Source of the DNA: DASQPR01 sp963724705
Lineage (GTDB): Bacteria > Actinomycetota > Actinomycetes > Mycobacteriales > Micromonosporaceae
Assembly (NCBI GenBank): GCA_963724705.1
Contig: CAVRVS010000001.1
Span: 434,001-498,000, forward strand
Length of the DNA: 64,000 bases
Direction of reading: 5' to 3'
Shown: one piece after another, positions 33,712-43,928 of the stretch
Position numbering within the stretch: position 1 is the first letter of the stretch
How the letters are laid out: the number at the start of each line of letters is the position of its first letter
Notes under the pieces: generated by a model
What the model was told of the DNA's origin: nothing
Database searches by the model: none
What the model saw: only the letters and a program-made list of their open reading frames with translations
Program-made: the position numbers and the translations under genes

Positions 33712-35988
33712 ATGGCAACGGATACGTCGGCGACACGCGCGCCGGTCGCATCGCGCGCCGCCGCCGCGCCCCGTGGTGCGATCGCGGCGGTCGGGCGAGC
33801 ATGCTTTCGGCACCGATGGCTCCTGCTCGTCGTCTGGCTTGCGGTCGCCGCGGGCGGCTTCTTGGCCAGCGGACCGGTGTCCGACGGTCTCTCCGACCAG
33901 CCGGGCGCGAACTCGTTGGAATCCATCCAGGCGTCGAACGTGCTCGACAAGGAAAGCAAGGTCGGTCCCACGATCGTCGGTGAAGTGACCGGAATCGACC
34001 CCGGCAGCGCCCAGACGCGCGGCGCGGTCGTTGCCAGTGCGTCGACTCTTGCGCACGTCCCAGGCGTACGGTCGGTCGCCACGCCGTACGACACCGGCGT
34101 ACCGGCGGCGCAGGCGCATCAACTCCTCGCCGGTGACGGGCACGGCCTGCTCGTGACCGTGACCCTCGACGAGTTGGCGGATGGCCCGCAGGACACCGCG
34201 GTCGACGCCGTCTCGAAGCAACTCGATGCGCTCGGCAGCACGCTGCGCGCTCGAGCGCCGGACGCGCGCATGCTCCTGGGCGGCGGACCGATCATGGACA
34301 ACCAGATCAACGACCAGGTCGACCACGACCTTTCGCTGGCCGAGGGCCTGTCGCTGCCGCTCACGCTCGTGGTGCTCGTCTTCGTGTTCGGTGGCATCAT
34401 CGCGGCCGGCATCCCGGTCTTCGCCGCCATCCTGTCGGTCTTCGCCGGCATGGCCGCGCTGCTCGGCTTCGAGCACATCACCAACATCGACCAGAACGCG
34501 ACGATCGTCGTCACGCTGCTCGGTCTAGGCCTGTCGATCGACTACGGCCTGCTCCTGGTGGCCCGCTACCGCGAAGAGCTGGCGCACGGCTACTCCCCCG
34601 AGGACGCCGTCGGGCGGGCCTGGGCTACGGCCGGCCGTACCATCCTGTTCTCGGCCCTGACCGTGGCCGGATCGCTCTGCGGCCTGGTGGTCTTCGGCGT
34701 CACGTCGATGACCGCGCTCGGCGTGGCCGGCGTATCGATCGCGGCCGTCGCCATGCTCGTCGCCCTGACCGGCACGGCGGCGATGCTCGGCTTTGCCCGC
34801 AAGCGGATCCGCCCGTCCAAGCGGGCGCTGGCTCGCGCCGAGCGAGGTCCGTCGAAGCACGCTGGCGATGCCGCCGACCGTGGCTTCTTTGCCGGATTGG
34901 CGCGGGTGGTGCAGCGCCGCCCACTGGTCACGGCGATCGCCGCCGCGGCCGTGCTGCTCGCGATCGGGCTGCCGCTGCTCGGCACGACGCCGCGGCTGAA
35001 CCCGCTGTCCGGATTCCCGAAGTCGATGTCGTCGGTCCAGGTCGCGAACGACCTGTCCAGCCAGTACGGCCGGCCGAGCGATCCGGCGATGACCGTGGTC
35101 GCGCGCACCGACGCGGCGACGCTGGATACCTGGGCACGCCGCTGGACGACGGCGCCCGGCGTCGTTGCCGTGCCGCCCGCCGACCAGGTCGCGCCCGACC
35201 TCGCGACCGTGGACATCTACGTCGCCGGCGACCCGGAAAGCACCGCTGCGCGCAACCTCGTGCATGAGGTGCGCGCCGACCGGCCGGCCGGCGTGACATC
35301 GTGGGTGACCGGCGATGCCGCGGTGCTCGACGACGTGGTCGGGTTGATCGACAGTCGCCTGCCGTGGGCGATCGCCGTCACCGTCGTTGCCATGTTCGTG
35401 TTGCTGTTCCTGATGACCGGCTCGTTCATCGTGCCGATCAAGGCGATCGTCATGAACACGCTGTCGCTCGGTGCGGCGGCCGGAGTGATGAATCTGGTGT
35501 TCCAGCACGGCGTCGGCGGCGGCTTCCTGCACACGCTGACCACCGGCAGCCTGGATCCGTTCGTGGTCGTCGGCGTGCTGGCGTTCGCGTTCGGGCTGTC
35601 GATGGACTATGAGGTCTTCCTGCTGTCGCGGGTCAAGGAGTACGTCGACGCGGGCGAGCCCACCGACGTCGCGGTGCGCCGTGCCCTGCAACGCACCGGC
35701 CGGGTCATCACCTCGGCGGCACTGTTGATGGTGGTCGTCTTCGGGTGCTTCCTGGTCGGCCGGACCTACAACACGCAGCAGATCGGCCTCGGACTCGCGG
35801 CGGCAATCGCGATCGACGCAACGCTCGTACGGTGTGTCCTCGTGCCAGCGACGATGACACTGCTCGGCAAGTGGAACTGGTGGGCGCCGCGACCGTTCGC
35901 CCGGTGGCACGCGAAACGTCGGGCAACGTTGCTGCCCGAGCTGCCGGCGCAATCCGCGCCGGAGGGGGAACTCGCCGGCGTTCGCTGA
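33712..35988 (+). CDS. MMPL-family RND transporter
   Basis: A 758-residue proton-driven exporter of the MMPL type, which in Actinobacteria moves lipids or hydrophobic compounds. The N-terminal helix (WLLLVVWLAVAAGGFLASG) precedes an external domain of about 160 residues and a five-helix bundle containing GLGLSIDYGLLLVARYREEL. The second half repeats this layout, with the equivalent motif FGLSMDYEVFLLSRVKEY. These two DY pairs are the proton-relay signatures of the family. ATG 33712 follows AGAAGGG. It stands between two related hairpins, so it is its own transcription unit although it lies behind the beta-oxidation operon. Confidence 0.9.
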   Translation: MATDTSATRAPVASRAAAAPRGAIAAVGRACFRHRWLLLVVWLAVAAGGFLASGPVSDGLSDQPGANSLESIQASNVLDKESKVGPTIVGEVTGIDPGSAQTRGAVVASASTLAHVPGVRSVATPYDTGVPAAQAHQLLAGDGHGLLVTVTLDELADGPQDTAVDAVSKQLDALGSTLRARAPDARMLLGGGPIMDNQINDQVDHDLSLAEGLSLPLTLVVLVFVFGGIIAAGIPVFAAILSVFAGMAALLGFEHITNIDQNATIVVTLLGLGLSIDYGLLLVARYREELAHGYSPEDAVGRAWATAGRTILFSALTVAGSLCGLVVFGVTSMTALGVAGVSIAAVAMLVALTGTAAMLGFARKRIRPSKRALARAERGPSKHAGDAADRGFFAGLARVVQRRPLVTAIAAAAVLLAIGLPLLGTTPRLNPLSGFPKSMSSVQVANDLSSQYGRPSDPAMTVVARTDAATLDTWARRWTTAPGVVAVPPADQVAPDLATVDIYVAGDPESTAARNLVHEVRADRPAGVTSWVTGDAAVLDDVVGLIDSRLPWAIAVTVVAMFVLLFLMTGSFIVPIKAIVMNTLSLGAAAGVMNLVFQHGVGGGFLHTLTTGSLDPFVVVGVLAFAFGLSMDYEVFLLSRVKEYVDAGEPTDVAVRRALQRTGRVITSAALLMVVVFGCFLVGRTYNTQQIGLGLAAAIAIDATLVRCVLVPATMTLLGKWNWWAPRPFARWHAKRRATLLPELPAQSAPEGELAGVR

Positions 35989-36007
35989 ACGTCAAGGCGC
36001 GACGAAC

Positions 36008-36038
36008 GACGGGCGGTCCGCATCGCGGGCCGCCCGTC
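36008..36038. terminator. hairpin between convergent MMPL and P450 genes
   Basis: GACGGGCGG (36008-36016) pairs perfectly with CCGCCCGTC (36030-36038) around a 13-base loop. It is 20 bases after the MMPL stop and 23 bases before the P450 stop on the other strand, so it can serve both. The stem repeats that of the hairpin after fadB. Confidence 0.65.
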
Positions 36039-36060
36039 CGCATGGTGGGCCCCGGTCGTG

Positions 36061-37460
36061 TCAGCGGGCGTGCACGACCATCGGCATACCGCCGCGCGGC
36101 CGCAGCGTTACGCGTGGCGTCATGCCGACGCGGTGACCTGGCTTCGGGGTCATCTCCCAATGCCGTGAGGTCTGGGCCAGCACGAGCGCGATTTCCATCA
36201 ACGCGAACGAGTTACCGATACACATCCGCGGACCGCCACCGAACGGGAAGTATGCGTTGCGGGTCTGCGGCGCTGCTTGGTATTCGCCGGCCGATCCGGT
36301 CAGCCACCGGGTCGGGTCGAAGGTTGTCGCATCACGCCACCACTGCGGGTCACGGTGGACGATGAACGGACTCATCAGGATCGTCGTCCCGGCCTCGATC
36401 TCGTGACCCGCGAGCCGTGCGCGATCGCGTGCATGGCGCACCATCATCCACGCTGGCGGATAGAGCCGCATCGACTCGTCGACAACGGCGCGCGTGTAGT
36501 TGAGTTTCGGCACATCATCAGCCGTCGGTCGGCGGCCGTCGGCGAGCACCGCGTCCAGCTCGGCGTGCAGCGCCCGGCCACGTCCGGATGCTCGGCCAGG
36601 AGGTGATACGCCCAGGACAGCGCATTGGTCGACGTCTCGTGACCGGCCAGCAGAAGCGTGAGCACCTCGTCGCGGATGTCCTGCTCAGTCATGCCGCCGC
36701 CGGTGTCGTCGTCGCGCGCCGCGAGCAGCCATGACAACACGTCCTGGCGATCGTCGGCCGACGCTCGACGCTCGGCCACCAGGCGATTGATCATCGAATC
36801 GATATCGGCCAGCGCTTCACGCCGCGCGGCCAACGCATATCCGCCTAGGCGACGTGCGAAGGACACGAGGATGACGTTGGCGCCCGGTCCCCGCATCGTC
36901 GCGTTGACCGCGTTCCTGATCATCGCGGCGTCGTCGCCGGTCACCTCCACGTCGAAGACGGTCCTGGTCAACACCCGCAGCGTCGCGGCGGCGAATGCGC
37001 CGTGCAGGTCGACTGTCGCGCCGTCGCTCCACGCGGCCGTCATCGCGGCCGCCTCCGCCACCATCACGTCGGCGTACGAGGCGATCCGCCGATGATGGAA
37101 CGCGGGCTGGATGAGACGCCGTTGCCGCCGGTGGTGTTCGCCCCGGCTGGTGAGAAGCCCGTTGCCGAGAACGGCACGCAGTGGCGTGTCGCCGGGCTCG
37201 CCGCCGGCCACGCCGCGGCCCATCCCCTTCGGGAACGCCCGCTCGTCGACCAGCACCGCGCGTGTGGCGTCCGGGTCGGTCAGCAGGACGACCGGTCCGC
37301 GCCCGAGCTTCAACTGGACGACGTGACCGTGCCTGGCCGCCGTACGCTGCAGAAACCTCGGCGCATCGACGGCCATGGACGCGAGTTGGCGGGCGCGCGA
37401 TCCGCTCGCGGCCGGGACTTGCCGCATCGACTCGGACACCTGCTCGATCGCCACGGGCAC
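36061..37460 (-). CDS. cytochrome P450 (frameshifted)
   Basis: Haem-thiolate monooxygenase of about 465 residues. The first part has the oxygen-binding I-helix motif LLLAGHETSTNALSW. The frame changes near 36572, after LLAEHPDVAG, and resumes at HAELDAVLADGRRP. The second part has the K-helix ExxR (VVDESMRLYPPAW), the PERF-like FDPTRW and the haem loop FPFGGGPRMCIGNSFALME with its Cys ligand. GTG 37460 has GGAGG just upstream. The long-chain P450 type (CYP102/CYP110-like front) fits lipid or terpenoid substrates. The gene has its own palindromic operator upstream, although the mptB-like gene lies just before it on the same strand. Confidence 0.85.
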
Positions 37461-37480
37461 GTCCCTCCACGCGAAACGGT

Positions 37481-37496
37481 GTTACCCGATGGTAAC
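37481..37496. promoter_or_regulatory. 16-bp palindrome before the P450 gene
   Basis: GTTACC-CGAT-GGTAAC is a perfect dyad apart from its four-base centre, starting 20 bases upstream of the P450 GTG and lying in the 71-base gap behind the mptB-like gene. It has the same half-site pattern (GTTACY) and total length as the palindrome before the thiolase operon. Confidence 0.6.
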
Positions 37497-37531
37497 CACG
37501 GATGCGTGAGCTGCGCTCGCTCGGCTTCCCG

Positions 37532-39131
37532 TCAGCCGCCGTCGGGTGGGGTCGCCGACCGGACGTTGGACGAGCGCGCGCCCGCGATCGCCGGTGCGGT
37601 CGGTTCGATGCCGGCCCGGGCCTGCTCGTCGTCGCCGACGGCGGCCGGTCGAATCCGCGGATCGACTTCCTCGGTGAACTCGATCTCTTTCGGGTTCGAA
37701 GCCGCGCAGCCAGGTGAGGCCGCGAACGAAGGCCCAGATCACGATGCCGGTCATCACGAACGACATGGTCGGCTGGAGGAATTTGGTCAGCCCGCTGCCG
37801 TCCGGCAACACCACGCACGACAGGAACGTGATCGCGATGATGAACCAACGGATCCGCACCTTGGTCACCGCGAACATGGCCAGCGGCCAGACCAGATACC
37901 ACGCCTGTACGACCGGGGCCAGGAAGATCGTCGCGAGCAGGGCGAGACCCGCGCCGTAGAGCGGATTGTGGTTCCGCGAATGCCACAGGATGACGAGCAG
38001 GACGATCGGCATCAGGATGAGCGCCACGAGGCGGCAGGTCGGTACGGCGTCAAAATGTCCACCGAACGGCCGCTCGAGGTAGCCGATCGTGAGACCGACC
38101 GCCGATCGGTGGTGACGTCCAGACCACGGAGTCGCCGGCGTGCGACAGCGCCGTGACCCAGCCGAATGTGCCGAGTCCGAGGCCGTACGACAGGCCGAGC
38201 AGCGTCACGAGGGCGGAACCGATCACAGCGATCGCCCTCCGCACGATCACTCCGAGCGCCGGCAGCGCCGGGCCACCGGCGGCGAACAGGGCGGCGAACG
38301 GCAATGCGGCGCCGATCGTCGTCTTGACCGCGACCGACAGTCCGATCAGCACGCCACCGAGGATCAGCGCACTGGTCCGGTGCGACCGGTTTGCGAGCAG
38401 AGCGAGGCCGGCGAGGAGGAGACCGACCGTGAGGGCGTCGTTGTGGGCGCCGCCGATCAGGTGAACGACGACGAGCGGACACGCGAGCACCAACCAGAGC
38501 GCTCGGTCGGTCGGCACTCCGACCCGCCGGGCCAGCGACGGCAGACATGCAGCGATCATGATGACGCCGACCACGGCGATGATCCGGAAGATGACGATCG
38601 CCGCCGTGAGCGAGCCCGTCTTGGCGGCCAAGCCGGCGATCATCAGGAACAGCGGCCCGTACGGAGCCGGGGTGTCCCGCCAGATCGGCGACACGGACGC
38701 GAGCCACTGGCACGGGAGAGCCGATACGCCCTCGTGGTACGGGCTGTGTCCGGCGGCGACGAGCGCGCCCTGGCAGGCGTACGCGTAGACGTCCCGGCTC
38801 CCGGTCGGCGGGCACACCAGCATCGGCAGCATCCACAGCGCGGCGGTGACGATGACCCAGCGCGCCGAGAGCAGGCCGGTGCCGATCAGATGTCGGCCGA
38901 GCCACCACGAGCTGACCAGACTGATCGTGCCGACACCCCACAGCGCATAGATGAGCGCGCCGTTCGGGCAACTGGGCGATCGTGACCGGGTTGGCGTTCG
39001 GGCACGAGCGCTGGAAAGGCGCCGTTGATGAAGGCGGCGATGGAGAGCAGGACACTGCCGACGAAACCGACCCAGCGGACGAATGCTGGACGCCGCGTCA
39101 GACCTCGTACGGCGACGCTCGTCAGTGTCAT
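37532..39131 (-). CDS. mptB: MptB-like polyprenyl-phosphomannose alpha-1,6-mannosyltransferase (several frameshifts)
   Basis: A GT-C membrane enzyme that, in mycobacteria and relatives, lengthens the alpha-1,6-mannan core of lipoglycans. ATG 39131 begins MTLTSVAVRGLTRRPAFVRW and the first helix. The frame shifts about twice near 38985-39015, then reads NGALIYALWGVGTISLVSSW and the family loop SRDVYAYACQGALVAAGHSP, CQWLASVSPIWRDTPAPYGP. It shifts again near 38112 (joining to TIGYLERPFGGHFDAVP) and near 37697 (joining to EIEFTEEVDPRIRP), ending at 37532. Together about 530 residues with 12 or more helices, normal for MptB. Four indels in one conserved gene strongly suggest sequence error. Confidence 0.78.
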
Positions 39132-39296
39132 GCAAATCCCCCTCACGCCGCCCGCGATGCTATACCGACCCACTACCCAATGGATTACGCACGAGTTCCA
39201 CCCGAGTGGCCTGGTTCCCCGGAAACGTCCAGCCGAATCACATTTCGCACCCTTGTGCCGCGCGTCGCCAAGCTTCCACGGAATAGCTTCCCTTCG

Positions 39297-40793
39297 TCAT
39301 CCGGTGTCGTTGGCCCGCAGGATCGTCACCCCGTCGACCACGCGGTCGGGGTGGTAATACCTGGTCAGGTCGCTGGCGATGCCGCCGCTCGGGTCGACGG
39401 CGTTCGCGTTTGGCGTGTCCAAGATCACCAGAGTCGGCCGATCGCTCGCTTCCAGCATCGTGCGCAGACCTGGGACTGCGCTGGGAATCTTCTTGATCGG
39501 CATACCCCACAGATAGGGATAGGTCGTCGGACGCTGGGCGAGGAAGTAGACCAACGCCTCGGACTCCAGGACGTAAATCCGCTGGTCGGGACGGGTCTCG
39601 GCGTCGACGGCAGCGGCGATGTGCCGGTCACGAATCGCGGATGCGAAATAAGGGATGGCGCGTTCGTGAACCTTTGTCGACAGCGGAAGCACAGCGACCA
39701 TCCAGGCCACCGCGGGGACAACGAGAACGGCCGCGAGCGCGACCCGTAGCCCACGGGAGGCAACCGCGACAGCGGCGTACGAAGCCGCGAGGACGAGCGG
39801 CGGCAGCAACTGCACGTAGTAGTGGGTCCAGTAGGAACCGCCCAGGTTGACCGCGACAACCCCGGCGACGAGCCACCAGACGAGGGCCGCGCGACCGCTG
39901 CGCGGCAGGAGCCGCAGCCCCAGCAGCGCTATGACGATCAGGGCGCCGATGTCCCACAGCATCAAGGGCAGCGAGTCGACGAACTCTTTCCACCGCGAGT
40001 CGGCGTTGTTGTGTGCGCTGTCGAAGGAGGACAGCTGGTAGCCGGCCAACGCCGTCCAGTAGCGCGACCAACCACGCGACCAGCCGTCGACGACCAACGC
40101 GATGATCGGCACCACGAACCCGGTCAGGAAGACGGCCGCCGAGCGGAGCCGAACGCGCCACGCCCCGGCCACGCCGAGCGCGACCGCCAGCCCGACGACG
40201 AGTCCGTCGAAACCGGACTGCTTCATCGTCAATGCCAGGCCCGCGAGGACACCGGCTCCGAGCAGCCACGCCGCGTGTCGGCTCCGTCGCCACTGCAGGA
40301 CCGCCGCCACCGAGGCCGTCGCCGGTACGGTCGCCAGCAGTTCACCGTTGAGAGTGAACCCTTCCAGGTGCGGGGCGACGCCGACGACGGCGTACACAGC
40401 GGCGGCCGCGATCGCCAGCCGGCGACCGGCGAGTAGTGCGCCGATCGACGCGATGAGGACGGTCATCACGGCGCCGATCAACACCACGAGGACTCGAATC
40501 GCCCAGCCCGATTCGCCCAGGGCCAGCAGCCCCCGATAGGTCAGCAGCAGGCCCTGCGGTCGGTCCAGCCAGGCCGTGTCGTAGAGCCGGGCACCACGGG
40601 ACCATTCCTGCGCCACGTACGCGTAGCCACCCTCGTCGGTGGACAGCCCGGTCCAGACGTACGGCAACCGCAGTGCCGCGGCGAGAACGGCGAGCGCCCC
40701 GATGATCCACAATGTCTGGCGGCCGCGATCGGTCGGCTCGCCCGCGATCGGCGCGTCCGGGTCGGTGCGCGGGACCGACTCGGGCAACGTCAA
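39297..40793 (-). CDS. GT39-family membrane glycosyltransferase
   Basis: A 498-residue GT-C protein, unbroken. After a 28-residue cytoplasmic tail and the first helix, the external loop begins LSTDEGGYAYVAQEWSRG, with the acidic DE pair typical of PMT-like transferases. TAWLDRPQGLLLTYRGLLAL carries the conserved D.PP/PQ element. About ten helices follow, then a soluble C-terminal domain (ALVYFLAQRPTTYPYLWGM, LVILDTPNANAVDP). The start ATG 40793 overlaps the glnE stop by four bases. The next gene on this strand, MptB-like, is another polyprenyl-phosphate sugar user, so both may serve lipoglycan or glycoprotein assembly. Confidence 0.85.
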   Translation of the reverse strand: MTLPESVPRTDPDAPIAGEPTDRGRQTLWIIGALAVLAAALRLPYVWTGLSTDEGGYAYVAQEWSRGARLYDTAWLDRPQGLLLTYRGLLALGESGWAIRVLVVLIGAVMTVLIASIGALLAGRRLAIAAAAVYAVVGVAPHLEGFTLNGELLATVPATASVAAVLQWRRSRHAAWLLGAGVLAGLALTMKQSGFDGLVVGLAVALGVAGAWRVRLRSAAVFLTGFVVPIIALVVDGWSRGWSRYWTALAGYQLSSFDSAHNNADSRWKEFVDSLPLMLWDIGALIVIALLGLRLLPRSGRAALVWWLVAGVVAVNLGGSYWTHYYVQLLPPLVLAASYAAVAVASRGLRVALAAVLVVPAVAWMVAVLPLSTKVHERAIPYFASAIRDRHIAAAVDAETRPDQRIYVLESEALVYFLAQRPTTYPYLWGMPIKKIPSAVPGLRTMLEASDRPTLVILDTPNANAVDPSGGIASDLTRYYHPDRVVDGVTILRANDTG

Positions 40794-43700
40794 CGGATCA
40801 TTCCGTCGGTACGCTGACCGGTCGGGCGATCAGCTTCACGCGCGTTGTCGACGGCTCGGTCCGGCCCGAGGAACACGCGTTCGAAGACGGTCCGGGCATG
40901 CCGTAGCGTCCGCAGATATTCGTCGACGAACTCACCGGCTTCGCGGCCCGAGCCACCGCCCAGCACCCGTACGAGCCCGGCAAGTTCGACGCCCTGCCGC
41001 GGCACCTGATCGGTCGGCCGGCCACGCACGATCATGAGGGCATTGCGTACGCGGCTGGCCAGGCGCCACGCGGCTTCCAGCGCGTCGGCGTCACCGTCGT
41101 CGATGAGGCCGGCCGTTCGGGCCGCGTCCAAGGCGGCGAGCGTCCGTGGCGTACGCAGCCCCTCGACCTCGTACCCGTGCCGGAGCTGCAACAGCTGTAC
41201 GGCCCACTCGACATCGGTGAGCGCGCCGCGGCCGAGCTTCGCGTGCATCGCCGGGTCGGCCCCCCGGGGCAGTCGCTCGGTGTCGACGCGTGCCTTGATG
41301 CGCCGGATCTCCATCACCTGTTCGGCGCGGAGGCCGCCGACCGGATACCGAACGCCGTCGGCCATAGCGAGGAACCGGGCGCCCAGGTCGGCGTCGCCGG
41401 CGACGTGCCGCGCCCGTAGCAGTGCCTGTGCCTCCCACACCTTCGACCAGCGCGCGTAGTACTGCTGGTAGGCGGCGAGGCTGCGGACCAGCGGCCCCTG
41501 CCGGCCCTCGGGTCGCAGGTCGGCGTCGATCGACAGCGCTGGCTCGGGCGCGGGCGCACTCAACACGCGCCGGACCTGCTCGGCCACGGCGTGGGCGACG
41601 CCGCTGGCCGTGTCCTCGGCGACGCCGGGCGGCGGCTCGTAGACGAACAACACGTCGGCGTCGGATGCGTAGCTCAACTCCCGGCCACCGAGCCGGCCGA
41701 CGCCGATGATCGCGAAGCGGAGCCCCGGGGCGGCCGTCAAGGCGCTCGACAGCGTCGCGGCGAGTGTCGCGTCGGTGATGTCGGCCAGCGCCGAACCGAC
41801 CTCGATCACGTTGGCCAGGCCGGGCAGCGGCGTACCGGCCTCCGTACCCAGCAAATCGCCGCAGGCGACCCGGAAGAGTTCGCGCCGACGCAGCGCACGC
41901 ACGGCGTTGGCCGCGTCCATCGGGTCGGCGTGGCGCGCCGCCGCGGCCGTGAACCCGGTGCACAGCACGTCGGCCGACCGCGGCGCGAGTTCGCGATCGT
42001 CGGCCAGCAGCCGCAGCGCCTCCGGGTCGCGGGTGAGCAGGTCGGTCACGTAGCGGGATCGGCCGAGCAGCGCGGCGAGCCGCATCGCCACCGGGCCCTC
42101 GTCGCGTAGGAGCCGCAGGTACCAGGGACTCGCGCCGAGCGCGTCGGAGACCTGGCGGTAGGCCAGCAGGCCGCGGTCGGGTTCGGTTTCGTCGGCGAAC
42201 TCGGACAGCAGGACGGGCAGCAGCGTGCGTTGGATCGCCGCGGTGCGCGAGACACCACCGGTGAGCGCGCGGATGTGCCGCAGCGCGCCGGCCGGGTCGG
42301 CGAAGCCCAACACCTCCAGCCGACTGATGGCCGCGTCGGTGGTGAGCGTCAGGTGCTGGCTCGGCACGCGCGCGACCGCGTCGAGCAGCGGACGGTAGAG
42401 CAACTTCGCGTGCAGCCGGCGGACTTCGGCGTTGTGCGCGACCCACGCGGCCCGGAACGCCTCGACCGCGCTACGTTCGCCCCTCGCGCGATAGCCCAAT
42501 GAATGCGCGAGCCACCGCAGCGAAGCCTCGTCGGTCGGGACGGTGTGCGTGCGCCGCAACCGTTGCAGTTGCAGCCGGTGCTCGACCATTCGTAGGAATC
42601 GATAGGCGGCCACCAACGCCTCGGCGTCGTCGCGGCCAACGTACCCACCGGCGGACAGTGCGGCGAGGCCGGCGATCGTGCCCGGCTGGCGCAGCGATTC
42701 GTCGGCCCGGCCGTGGACGAGCTGCAACAGCTGCACGGCGAACTCGATGTCGCGCAGGCCACCCGGTCCACGCTTGATTTCGCGATCGACCTCGTCCCGT
42801 GGAACGGCCTCGACGATGCGGCGACGCATCGAGCGGATGTCGGCGACCGCCTCTGGCCGCTCGGATGCGTGCCAGATAAGTTCGTCCAATCCCTCCAGCC
42901 ACTCGCGGCCGAGGTCAATGTCGCCGGCTACCGGTCGCGCCTTCAGCAGCGCCTGAAACTCCCACGTACGGGCCCACTTGCGGTAATACGCAAGGTGGCT
43001 TTGCAGCGTCCGGACCAGCGGACCTCGGTTGCCTTCCGGACGCAACGCGGCATCGACCGGCCACGCGACCTGGGCGCAGATCTGCATGAGCTTGATCGCG
43101 ATCGGCGTCGTCTCGGCCAGGTCGTCGTCGGTCGCGCAGACGTAGATAACGTCGACATCGGACACGTAGTTGAGTTCGTCGCCGCCGCATTTGCCCATCG
43201 CGACGACCGCGAGCCTCGTGTATTCGGTGCCACCGGCGAGCGTGAAGGCCGCACGCAGCGTCGCTTCGGCCAGGTGGGTCAGCGAAGTCATCGTCGTCTC
43301 GACGTCCGCGGCGCCGGTCAGGTCCGCGGCGGCAATGCGCAACAACGCACGCCGGTACGCGTTGCGTAGCGCGACGATCGTCGGGCCGGACGGGCCGGAC
43401 GGGCCGGACGGGTCGGTGGCCGTGGTGGCATCGAACTCGAGCGCGGCTGGATCCTCGGTGACCGCTCCGGCGGCGAAGGCTTCGTCCGGGTTGGCGACGA
43501 GATGGTCGCCAAGCGCGCTCGACGCGCCGAGGACGGCGATCAACGAGGCGCGCAGGTGGGAGTCGCGCCGCAGCGCCACCATCAGGCTGTCACGGTTGTT
43601 TCGCGACGCGTGCCCGGCTTCGCCTGGGCGCTCGGCCGTGTTCGGCTGGCGCTCGGCCGTCGGCTTCGGCCTGGCGCTCGGCGGCCTCGGCCAGGCGGCA

Positions 43701-43913
43701 CAGCGTGCGCAGAGCCAGATCGGGATCGGCCGCGCGCGCGAGCGCGTCGAGGACATCGTCGGCGCCGTCGCCAGTGCTGTGCTGCCCGGCCGGGTCCCAT
43801 AGACCCAACTCGGCCAGCATCTCGGTGGCGCGCGTCGGATCGGCGTACCCGTAGCGCAACAACCGACCAGTGCCGTGGGGTGGTCGGCCGGCAGCTTCGA
43901 CGGTGGGACTCAC
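40790..43913 (-). CDS. glnE: bifunctional glutamine synthetase adenylyltransferase/removase (frameshifted)
   Basis: Adds and removes AMP on GlnA to set nitrogen assimilation. GTG 43913 gives LLRYGYADPTRATEMLAELG. The frame changes near 43660-43690, inside a run of GGCGCTCGGC direct repeats. It then reads ASLIAVLGASSALGDHLVAN and stays clean for 960 residues. Two nucleotidyltransferase domains are intact: GGDELNYVSDVDVIYV in the N-terminal half (usually the removase) and GGRELSYASDADVLFVYE in the C-terminal half (adenylyltransferase). The linker has the usual helical domain. A GPSGPSGPSGP insert is encoded by 9-bp repeats. Total about 1040 residues. GlnE is essential in several actinobacteria, so a sequence error is the simplest explanation. 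Confidence 0.9.
43383..43409. repeat. 9-bp microsatellite inside glnE
   Basis: GGGCCGGAC is repeated three times in tandem (43383, 43392, 43401), followed by a partial unit GGGTCGG. It encodes SGP triplets on the minus strand without breaking the frame, and falls in a surface loop just before the first nucleotidyltransferase domain. Copy number could vary by slippage without frame loss. Confidence 0.8.
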
Positions 43914-43928
43914 TATGTGGCCACCGGC

